Source: Streptococcus ruminantium (lineage in GTDB: Bacteria > Bacillota > Bacilli > Lactobacillales > Streptococcaceae). Taken from it: a stretch of 64,000 bases of DNA. The position numbers and the translations under genes are program-made. The DNA lies in the NCBI RefSeq assembly GCF_003609975.1, contig NZ_AP018400.1, positions 1,872,501-1,936,500 on the forward strand, given 5' to 3'. A model generated the notes under the pieces. It was not told the DNA's origin. It did no database searches and was given only the letters and a program-made list of their open reading frames with translations. Positions 1-6,665 of the stretch are shown piece by piece (the first letter of the stretch is position 1; each line of letters opens with the position of its first letter).

Positions 1-481
1 CGTATAGTTTTTGTATAATTGCAATTACCATGGAAAACGGAACTACTGGCAACCACAAGGGATTACGATAAATACTATTAAAGATAAAATAGTAGCCTAT
101 CAACGATAGGAAATACAACAAATAGTAAATAATAAAGAATGATTGGTAAGATTTATCTCCTTTATATCGGATCCCAATGGAAGGAGTAAATCCTATAATT
201 TGATTAAAAAAGGCTCTGATATATACACCCGACCCCAATTTAGCAACTACACCAAGATGAAAATAAACGAGTTGTATCTTGCAAAAAATAGCAGAAGCGA
301 ACAAAAGAGTTGTATGTAAAAGCTGAGAAATAATGTAATATATGGGTGTAACAAAAATAAATGTGATAATCGCTTTAAGAGGGTCACTAGTTAAATTCAT
401 GTGGATAAATGCTGGAGCAACACAGAAAAAACTAGACACCAAAACCAGTAAAAACATTATCAAAGTCTTATTCTTTTTCAT
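1..481 (-). CDS. Partial multi-pass membrane protein, runs off left edge
   Basis: An open frame starts at an ATG at 481, behind an AAGGGG ribosome site, and stays open for 160 codons to the window edge. The protein starts MKKNKTLIMFLLVLVSSF and has several hydrophobic stretches (about residues 5-25, 38-62 and 118-160) with a short polar segment between. I do not recognise the family. It is the last visible member of the minus-strand peptide-export island and follows a double-glycine peptide remnant, so an immunity role is the simplest inference. A C-terminal remainder lies outside the window. Confidence 0.7.
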   Translation of the reverse strand, partial: MKKNKTLIMFLLVLVSSFFCVAPAFIHMNLTSDPLKAIITFIFVTPIYYIISQLLHTTLLFASAIFCKIQLVYFHLGVVAKLGSGVYIRAFFNQIIGFTPSIGIRYKGDKSYQSFFIIYYLLYFLSLIGYYFIFNSIYRNPLWLPVVPFSMVIAIIQKLY

Positions 482-579
482 AGATTATCCCCTTCATACG
501 ACTCAAAAAATATACAGTGAATGTACCTATTGCTCAACAACTGGGCATTTCAGATACATTCACTTTTTAAAGTTTCACA

Positions 580-699
580 CTAATAGAATAGTCTCATTTG
601 CCATAATGCTGCACCTGCACCATATGAAGCACCTCCAACCGCAATTGTCAACTTGATAATCGCAGCAATTGAAATTGGTTCTCCCCCATCAAAGTTATA
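580..699 (-). pseudogene. Leaderless double-glycine peptide remnant
   Basis: Reading from 699 the frame gives YNFDGG and then a 33-residue core beginning EPISIAAIIKLTIAVGG and ending ALWQMRLFY before a TAG at 580-582. The core is small, Gly/Ala/Ile-rich and typical of class II bacteriocins. Directly upstream in frame is a TAG at 700-702, so the leader is missing. In another frame an ATG at 761 opens a 37-residue hydrophobic peptide (MIKNIKILAIIVVFLCLI...) that ends inside the core, so the locus looks like a fusion of an immunity-like gene 5' end with a bacteriocin core. Probably not expressed as a bacteriocin. Confidence 0.55.
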
Positions 700-815
700 C
701 TAGTTATGATTAAACACAAAAATACAACTATAATAGCTAGTATTTTAATATTCTTTATCATGTTTGGTAACTATTTTAAGCACGAATGTTGAAATTTGTT
801 ACTAACTAATGTAAG

Positions 816-1022
816 TCACTTCTTTATCAAAAACCATATTAACACTAAAATACCTATCCCTAAAAAAAATGAAATGTTTGATAACAAATCTGACAGACTT
901 TTATCTTTTACGTTTGGAAATACATACTGCCCTAACAATACTAAGACTATACCAAAAACTAAAAAGAAAAATTTTATATAAAAAGCTTTATTATCCATAA
1001 AATTAAATATCACACCATCCAT
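816..1022 (-). CDS. Small two-helix membrane protein, likely bacteriocin immunity
   Basis: This short frame overlaps the end of the preceding peptide gene. Possible starts are an ATG at 1022 (MDGVIFNFMDNKAF) or an ATG at 998, which falls just after that gene's TAA. From 998 the product is 60 residues with two hydrophobic helices (about 7-24 and 43-58) and a short polar loop NVKDKSL. Size, topology and position directly behind a double-glycine peptide match bacteriocin immunity proteins, which are membrane-bound and encoded next to their toxin. No family is recognisable. The start codon is not certain; neither has a strong ribosome site. Confidence 0.55.
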   Translation of the reverse strand: MDGVIFNFMDNKAFYIKFFFLVFGIVLVLLGQYVFPNVKDKSLSDLLSNISFFLGIGILVLIWFLIKK

Positions 1023-1341
1023 TATTTCTATTTTTATCTCTGCTATCCCACCATCTAGCTGCAAAATCTCCGATACTCCAGCCACCAAATCCCGTTACTA
1101 ATCCAATTATAGTACCAGCCATTCGATTCGCTAACTGAATAGCTATAAATCTTCCTAAATGATGGGCAAAAGTTTGGGTGATTCTTCTTGCACCTAAAGA
1201 ACTAATAAGCCCTTTCAGTACAGCTAACCCACCACCTCCTCCTGTAAGTGCTGCAATTGTTCCATTTATCCCAGCATTAATTCCAAATGCTACCACTGAG
1301 TTAGGAACAGCCAAATTCCATCCCCCATCAAGATACATCAC
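1003..1341 (-). pseudogene. Double-glycine bacteriocin-like peptide with truncated leader
   Basis: The frame opens at GTG 1341 or ATG 1338 and reads MMYLDGG followed by a core of about 105 residues. The core is Gly/Ala-rich with GxxxG-like runs (INAGINGTIAAL, TGGGGG, GTIIGLVTGFGGW) and a polar tail ending RNNGWCDI. The MMYLDGG end matches the leader of the peptide at 4261-4644, but the first 16 or so leader residues are gone: a TAG lies in frame six codons upstream of the ATG, and no ribosome site is well placed. It is either a decayed cassette or a storage copy for recombination. Its tail resembles that of the 4261 peptide (NGIPYWVDINIR), which suggests the two are related. Confidence 0.55.
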
Positions 1342-1375
1342 AACACTCAGGAACTAGTATCTTCTCCACTATTAA

Positions 1376-1564
1376 CTAACTTCTCCTTTTACGAAAGGAA
1401 TAAGTAAGAAAATAAATAACGTATAACAAATCTAATAAAAATAAACAAGAGAATAGTCCAAAAGACCACCACGATTCCACTCTTATAAAAAAATACAAGA
1501 TAGAAATAGGTTGTATTGCAAAAATTAACTTAGAAACCTTTTCAAATTTTTCTTTTGTAAACAT
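1376..1564 (-). CDS. 62-residue membrane protein, likely immunity
   Basis: The product starts MFTKEKFEKVSKLIF and has two hydrophobic segments (about residues 12-28 and 32-55), ending in a basic tail SFRKRRS. It lies between the metalloprotease gene and the truncated peptide gene on the same strand. There is no peptide gene directly in front of it, so its cognate toxin may have been lost or may be the leaderless peptide behind it. The immunity role is inferred from size and position only. Confidence 0.5.
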   Translation of the reverse strand: MFTKEKFEKVSKLIFAIQPISILYFFIRVESWWSFGLFSCLFLLDLLYVIYFLTYSFRKRRS

Positions 1565-1647
1565 TTTATTTTTACCTTATTTCTTATCTTAACTATAGTT
1601 AACAAAAAAATCTATTTCTACCCTTTATTGTTTGAAACTGCATTCAT

Positions 1648-2304
1648 TTATAGCATATGGAACAGAAGCATTGACAATATAAGGTAAATGATAAACTGAA
1701 AAAAATAGCTGAGTAGGGCATGAAAGGAGATGCGTCCTACTAGGTTTGTTTGGTCTATATAATTATTATTCTTTAAGAAAGAAATGGCTTCATTGGACGC
1801 GTATGATTCGATAATAAGTGTAAAAATCAAGCAAACCAGAAGCATAATCATATCAATAGTCACCAACAACCTCAAAACCGGATAAGATGTTCCAAACCAT
1901 ATTGAATATAAGGTTACAACCTTCAGTAGCGTTGATAAAAGATAGGTATAAACAGATACAACTGTTTGTACTTTTAACACCCTATTCCTATCTTTAAAAT
2001 GATAAAGTTCATGTAAAAAAGCCAGTGCATCTACTAAAGCATTCGTTTTTAGATTTTTTACTCCTATCGTGTTTGTCAATGGACGAAACCAGAAGGAATC
2101 TGAATAAACAATTAGAGGTTTATCCAATCCTTCTGTCTCACAAAATTGTTGGAAAATGATGTCCAAATCGTTACTTATTCTTATTTTTTTTCGACTGTAT
2201 CTATTTAAACAATTTTTATTTACCCAAATAAACACAAGAGTTATGATAAGAAAAGTAAGAAGAATAACATTCATCAACGCTGCATCATTACTTAATAATT
2301 TCAT
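1648..2304 (-). CDS. Membrane zinc metalloprotease coupled to a bacteriocin gene
   Basis: This 218-residue protein has an N-terminal membrane helix (about 9-28), then a cytosolic segment with the zinc-protease motif HELYH in ALAFLHELYHFKDRN (about 92-106), then hydrophobic segments (about 115-165 and 193-217) flanking ESYASNEA, a plausible third-ligand Glu. This layout recalls YugP-like or M48/M56-like integral membrane peptidases. Its ATG shares one base with the TAA of the upstream bacteriocin-like gene (TAATG), so the two are translationally coupled. It is either a proteolytic immunity protein or a maturation protease for that peptide. The zinc motif is seen; the role is inferred. Confidence 0.65.
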   Translation of the reverse strand: MKLLSNDAALMNVILLTFLIITLVFIWVNKNCLNRYSRKKIRISNDLDIIFQQFCETEGLDKPLIVYSDSFWFRPLTNTIGVKNLKTNALVDALAFLHELYHFKDRNRVLKVQTVVSVYTYLLSTLLKVVTLYSIWFGTSYPVLRLLVTIDMIMLLVCLIFTLIIESYASNEAISFLKNNNYIDQTNLVGRISFHALLSYFFQFIIYLILSMLLFHML

Positions 2305-2585
2305 TACCAGAATTTATAATGTTTGCCTGTTAAATATACAGCTGTAGCTACAACTGCTATTGCTCCACCTGGGTTAAGCCATGCTGATATTACTAAAGCA
2401 TTGATAGTGTTCGCAACCCAACCTCCAGCCAATCGAATTGCTGCGCCAACTAGACTGTGTTTTACACCATGCCCAACAATAGCTCCTCCTGCAGCAAAAC
2501 TATCTGCAATCCATCCCTCACCATTAAGATACATCATTTCCTCTTCTTCAAGAGCGATATAGTTGTTTGGTAGTACAAGTTCCAT
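2304..2585 (-). CDS. Double-glycine bacteriocin-like peptide, 93 residues
   Basis: The leader starts MELVLPNNYIALEEEE, is followed by MMYLNGEG, and is near-identical at DNA level to the leader at 4582-4644. The core of about 69 residues begins WIADSFAAGGAIVGHG and is rich in Gly, Ala and small hydrophobics (AAIRLAGGW, NPGGAIAVVATAVYL), ending HYKFW. The usual GG at the cleavage site is NGEG here, so processing may occur after a non-standard pair. A GGAGAA ribosome site precedes the ATG. The likely exporter is the peptidase-type ABC protein at 6658-8877. Its stop overlaps the metalloprotease start by one base. Confidence 0.75.
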   Translation of the reverse strand: MELVLPNNYIALEEEEMMYLNGEGWIADSFAAGGAIVGHGVKHSLVGAAIRLAGGWVANTINALVISAWLNPGGAIAVVATAVYLTGKHYKFW

Positions 2586-2659
2586 GAGTTTTCTCCTTTA
2601 TTGGTTAGAATGATCCGTTAACAAGGTGTAGATACTTGTCTATCTTAGGGATCTATTAA

Positions 2660-3393
2660 GAACCTGTATTTACAATATTATAAAGCTCTTAAAATCCGAC
2701 TAATTTGTGATAGTTTTACAAAAGCGACTTCTGATGACACTAATTTTTCAAGAGCCTTGGCTAGCCTTCGATAGGGGCAATCAGGCGAAAGTCCGCTCCA
2801 CTACCCAACGTTTTGGGATGATTTGCCAGCTTCCTTTTATTTTTTCAGAAATATCTACTGGGCACCGAAACTCCTCAACCATCCTTTCTTCAAAACTTTT
2901 CCGGTAACCAGCATCGGCTGAAAAAGCCTTGATTGTTGGAAATCGTGCCATCACTTGACACGCAACTAAAATCCCTGATTTGGTGTCATGAAGATTAGCT
3001 GCATGAACCACAACATCGAGAAGATTACCCATGGTATCAACAACAATGTGGCGCTTTCTCCCTTTGACTTTTTTTCCGCTATCAATGCCACGTTCCTCTG
3101 TAGCATCCGTTGTCTTAACGCTTTGAGAATCAATGATAGCATAGGTTGGAGAGATAGCTCTACCAGCTTTTAGTCGCTTTTTTTAACAAGCTCTGCCAAA
3201 ATGGTATCCCAAAGCCCACTTTCCTTGGCACGACGAAAGAAGCTCCACACAGTTGGATATGGAGAAAAATCATGGGGGAGCATGCGCCATTGACAATAGG
3301 GTTCTAGCTTAGCCCATTCTTTATCAGTTAAATCAGTATCATATGCTTTTCGTTTCATAGTTTTAGTTTAACATTTTTTGTGAATACAGGTTC
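2660..3393 (-). mobile_element. Decayed IS5-family (IS427-group-like) insertion sequence
   Basis: Terminal inverted repeats GAACCTGTATT (2660-2670) and AATACAGGTTC (3383-3393) bound the element, and a TAA triplet lies immediately outside each end (2657-2659 and 3394-3396) as a target duplication. At 734 bp it is shorter than usual for the group. It lies between the immunity gene at 3505 and the peptide gene at 2585 and may interrupt the operon transcript. Copies of this group usually carry two overlapping transposase frames. Confidence 0.85.
2678..3358 (-). pseudogene. IS5-family transposase, multiply broken
   Basis: The first frame (3358-3170) reads MKRKAYDTDLTDKEWAKLEP and then jumps to YCQWRMLPHDF, missing about 30 residues normally found between these motifs, so an in-frame deletion is likely. 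At a run of seven A (minus strand, about 3178-3184) the frame must shift by -1 to continue as KRLKAGRAISPTYAIIDSQS; that shift may be programmed, as in relatives. It then holds GKKVKGRKRHIVVD and WVVERTFA. A further 1-nt lesion at about 2780 puts the end (RRLAKALEKLVSSEVAF, up to RAL at 2678) out of frame. An active enzyme is unlikely. Confidence 0.8.
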
Positions 3394-3504
3394 TAACTTA
3401 AATACTGTTCACTATTTTTTCTCTACAAATACAGAATTATTTTTATAACATCTAGAAGACTCCTCACAAAATTGGTTACAAAATCTAACTAGAAATACAT
3501 CCAG

Positions 3505-4245
3505 TCAATCCTCTTTATCACAAGTTGATAATTCCATATATGAAACCAGAGAGAAGCTGTGATAGAGCATAGAAAATAAATAGACATATAGATATAGAAC
3601 ACCATATTTTAAAACGGAACAACTAGCGACTAACAAATTATGAACGACAGGTACATAAAATAACAGACAATATAATGTACGAATAAGAAATTGTAACTCA
3701 TCTCGCAAGGAATCTAGAATGGATTTTTTGGTCCAGTTATCAAATAGGAGAAACATTCCTGTAATAAAACCAGACAGGATGATAAAATGCAGCCCTGTCT
3801 GAATCAAAATGACAGACAGCACATTAACCACTATTACAGACAGATAGCTAAATACGATATAGGACATCTTCTTATGTTTAGAATACGATAATTTTCCAAA
3901 CTCATATTTCTCTCTGTTTAAATAATGACTCCTATTTTTACTACAAAGTAAATCAGACAAAAACACTCCACCCAGTACAAGAAGTCGAACATCATAGCCA
4001 GTGTGTACGGTACCTACCATCACTAACCAATAGACCAGCTCAACAATCATAAAAATCATTCCCACCTTGTCTGATTTTATCAATGCCTTGCACATAAACA
4101 TTTGTTCCAGTACAAATAAGGACTCAAAAATAAACAAAGAAAGGATCCCAAACTGAATCAGCAAAAACAAGAAAGGAACTTTATCTGACAAAAGAATTGA
4201 ACATACTATAATGATTCTAAGCCAATTGTTTCTACCTGATAACAT
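3505..4245 (-). CDS. Polytopic membrane protein, candidate immunity
   Basis: The product is 246 residues and almost entirely hydrophobic, with roughly six or seven membrane segments and a polar central loop (about 103-125, NRSHYLNREKYEFGK). I do not recognise the family. It starts 15 bases after the stop of the bacteriocin-like gene at 4261-4644, with a GGGGAG ribosome site, so it is most simply that peptide's immunity protein. It is larger than typical class II immunity proteins, so an accessory transport role is also possible. Confidence 0.6.
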   Translation of the reverse strand: MLSGRNNWLRIIIVCSILLSDKVPFLFLLIQFGILSLFIFESLFVLEQMFMCKALIKSDKVGMIFMIVELVYWLVMVGTVHTGYDVRLLVLGGVFLSDLLCSKNRSHYLNREKYEFGKLSYSKHKKMSYIVFSYLSVIVVNVLSVILIQTGLHFIILSGFITGMFLLFDNWTKKSILDSLRDELQFLIRTLYCLLFYVPVVHNLLVASCSVLKYGVLYLYVYLFSMLYHSFSLVSYMELSTCDKED

Positions 4246-4260
4246 TAAATGCTCCCCTTT

Positions 4261-4644
4261 TTACCTAATATTAATATCCACCCAGTAAGGAATTCCATTT
4301 CGAGTGTAGGCTAAGTCCACGCCTATCCCCTTCCTCTCAATCAAAGCTCTAGCAATTGTAAAAGCAGCTCCTCCACCTATTACGGATGATACTAATCCAG
4401 AAATCCCCGCTACAACTGGACCTCCTATACTACCAATTTTCATGCCAAATATAGCTGCTTTGGCAGTTATTAGAGCACCAACTTTATACAAGCCAAGTCC
4501 AATTAAAAAACTTCCCAACGGGTTAATTCCTGCAGAGATAGCGAACGCCTTCAATGTCCCGTACGAGATATAAAATCCCCCATCAAGGTACATCATTTCC
4601 TCTTCTTCAAGAGCGACATAGTTATTTGGTAATACAAGTTCCAT
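4261..4644 (-). CDS. Double-glycine bacteriocin-like peptide, 127 residues
   Basis: The leader (residues 1-23) begins MELVLPNNYVALEEEE and ends MMYLDGG, a canonical double-glycine site for C39 peptidase exporters. The core of about 104 residues starts FYISYGTLKAFAISAG, contains many Gly/Ala/Ser helix-packing motifs (GLGLYKVGALITAKAA, GGPVVAGISGLVSSVIGGG) and ends with a polar tail, NGIPYWVDINIR. This is long for a class II bacteriocin. A GGAGAAAA ribosome site precedes the ATG. It is the first peptide gene behind the exporter genes and the best preserved cassette. The toxin role is inferred from leader and context. Confidence 0.75.
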   Translation of the reverse strand: MELVLPNNYVALEEEEMMYLDGGFYISYGTLKAFAISAGINPLGSFLIGLGLYKVGALITAKAAIFGMKIGSIGGPVVAGISGLVSSVIGGGAAFTIARALIERKGIGVDLAYTRNGIPYWVDINIR

Positions 4645-4788
4645 GAGTTTTTCTCCTTTATTCTAGTGTGGTTAGAAATGATTTTCTAACAAGGTATAGA
4701 CAACTGTTTATCATTCTCCAGCTCAACAACAGAGCAACCTTTCTCCACTCTAGTTGGATTTGTCTTGCAGAGAGTACTAAAACCTTTA

Positions 4789-6201
4789 TTATTTGAAACT
4801 CAATAGTTCCAATATCCAATCAAGATAGGTCTCTTGATTGTAGACAATACGCGCCTCTACTGGCATATCTTTTTGCAATACAATGACTTCTTTTCCTTTC
4901 TTCAAGGTCAAACTTTCTAGCTCGATAACGACCTTATAAAGACTGATATTGCCATTCTTTGTTTCTCTAGTAACAGTCCCTGAATCTATCTGTCGAACTG
5001 TGCCTTTCAGGGTTCCATATTTCTGACTATTGACACCTGTAATAGCTACATCTACCTTAGCACCTTTGAAAACTCTGGAAATATCCGTTGCCAGAACAAA
5101 AGCTTCTATGTAAGCTTCCTTATTATCTCCAGCAATCTCGGCAATGGTTTGGTGTTGCTGAACGGACATCCCCTGCTTAAACGGTGTCACATAGTGCAAG
5201 GTTCCGCCACTAGGAGCCAATACGGTATACCCCTTATCCTGTCCCGTAGTAACTCCAAGATTTGCTTCCAATTCTGTTATGCTCTTGTTATTAGCTGCTC
5301 GAGCTGTTCCCAACTCGCTAATCAATTGGGCATAGGTCGTATAGGCTTGAGAAGTCGGATTATGATACGAACGCTCCATATCCTTTATGTTGGACCGTAA
5401 ACTATCAATCTCCGTTACTTTTCCTTGAATAGATGATTTTGTTGTTTCGATCTTCGTTTTAACTTCTGAAATGCGTGTTTTCAACTTCTCTATCTGGGTG
5501 GTATTGATCGGCGTTTCCGTGGATGAAGAACTCGTTTCCGCATCAGTCGGATTCGTTACAACCACTTCCGAAGAAGGCTGTTCCGATAGACCTGCCAATT
5601 CTGCTTCCAGATTCGTTAACTCTAGCTGCAAGCTACTCAACTCTGTATCAAGTTGGCTCTTCTCATCGGTAAGTCTATTCAGTTTGGCATATTCATCCTG
5701 CAACTTAGCGTATTGAGTTCCATCATTATAGTTTTCTGATTTGAGTTGCGACAAATAGTACTCAACTTTCCCATAGTACTCTTGCTCTTCACCTGAGTTC
5801 ACCATATAGTTAGCTTTCCCATTCAAAGACTGCTCATACTTCTGGAAAATAGCTTCCTTAGATTTCAGCTTTTCTAACTGTTTTTTTAATGACTCAGTTT
5901 GAAGTCCCTCTTGTCCGCTGGACAAGGAGAGTATAACCTCACCAGCCTTCACACTGTCTCCTTCATTCTTATGTAAGGTGACAATCTTACCATTACTGAC
6001 AGCTGTTATATACTCCGTCCCTCTTATCACTGAGCTACCTGTAGCCTTGACAATATAATGTTTAGGAAGGTAAGCAGCCACGACAAAGGAAAGCAACAAA
6101 ACAATCAAGGTACTGAAAATAAGGATGAAAGCATAGGCTGGAGGACGTTTATCAAAGAAGATTCTGGAATAACGTAATTCTGATTTATTGTATAATTTCA
6201 T
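4789..6201 (-). CDS. HlyD-family bacteriocin secretion accessory protein
   Basis: This 470-residue membrane-fusion protein pairs with the ABC exporter to move peptides through the envelope. It has a short cytosolic N-terminus, one membrane helix (about 24-46), a biotinyl-lipoyl-like half (GKIVTLHKNEGDSVKAGEVI), a long coiled-coil hairpin (about 95-310) interrupted by a Ser/Thr-rich linker, the second lipoyl half (VLAPSGGTLHYVTPFKQG) and a beta-rich end. It is a functional counterpart of ComB/BlpB. Its ATG overlaps the upstream TGA (ATGA), showing coupled translation with the 6198 gene. Confidence 0.85.
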   Translation of the reverse strand: MKLYNKSELRYSRIFFDKRPPAYAFILIFSTLIVLLLSFVVAAYLPKHYIVKATGSSVIRGTEYITAVSNGKIVTLHKNEGDSVKAGEVILSLSSGQEGLQTESLKKQLEKLKSKEAIFQKYEQSLNGKANYMVNSGEEQEYYGKVEYYLSQLKSENYNDGTQYAKLQDEYAKLNRLTDEKSQLDTELSSLQLELTNLEAELAGLSEQPSSEVVVTNPTDAETSSSSTETPINTTQIEKLKTRISEVKTKIETTKSSIQGKVTEIDSLRSNIKDMERSYHNPTSQAYTTYAQLISELGTARAANNKSITELEANLGVTTGQDKGYTVLAPSGGTLHYVTPFKQGMSVQQHQTIAEIAGDNKEAYIEAFVLATDISRVFKGAKVDVAITGVNSQKYGTLKGTVRQIDSGTVTRETKNGNISLYKVVIELESLTLKKGKEVIVLQKDMPVEARIVYNQETYLDWILELLSFK

Positions 6202-6665
6202 AGGCTCACAATCGGTCTAAAAATATCAACTGTCATCATCTCCCCAGTTGTATTAACATATACGGTATAGGAAGTTCCATCTGTTTCAAGATCATTTTCA
6301 TAAAAGTGCAAATCTAGCTTAGAATAAGCAAATTGCAGATACTCTGGACGATCTTCAAAGCGGACATAGACACAATGCGGGCAGATAACTTCTTCATAGA
6401 CAGTATAAAACGTATCATACTGACGAAAATCATGGGCTTGAACATACAAATCATAATCGACAGTAATCGTTCCATCTTCGTGAATCATGGTTCCACTATT
6501 TTTCACAATGAAAGGCCCAAACATCTGAACATTTAGTAACTTTAAGTGTTGATAGAACTTATCAATCTCCTGCTCCAACTTTTCAACTTGAAGACTCTTT
6601 AACTGTTTACAGATTACTTTTTTCAAGACTAATTTCTTGTTTTCTAAGACTTCTAACTTACTCAT
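6198..6665 (-). CDS. GyrI-like/DUF5085-like small protein in exporter operon
   Basis: I chose the ATG at 6665 because it overlaps the exporter's stop (ATGAGTAA) behind a GGAGG ribosome site. The product is 155 residues, begins MSKLEVLENKKLVLKK with a short helical segment, and continues as an alpha/beta domain ending YTVYVNTTGEMMTVDIFRPI. The end pattern resembles GyrI/AraC effector-binding folds and the uncharacterised DUF5085 family; this assignment is tentative. No membrane segment or signal peptide is seen. Placement between an ABC exporter and its fusion protein is unusual and suggests a cytosolic role in substrate recognition, sensing or immunity. Confidence 0.6.
   Translation of the reverse strand: MSKLEVLENKKLVLKKVICKQLKSLQVEKLEQEIDKFYQHLKLLNVQMFGPFIVKNSGTMIHEDGTITVDYDLYVQAHDFRQYDTFYTVYEEVICPHCVYVRFEDRPEYLQFAYSKLDLHFYENDLETDGTSYTVYVNTTGEMMTVDIFRPIVSL

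Noticed and set aside
2323..2562. Plus-strand open frame of 79 codons opposite the peptide 2 gene
   Set aside because: It is the antisense shadow of a Gly/Ala-rich gene, with no ribosome site; the minus frame has the leader and partner gene.
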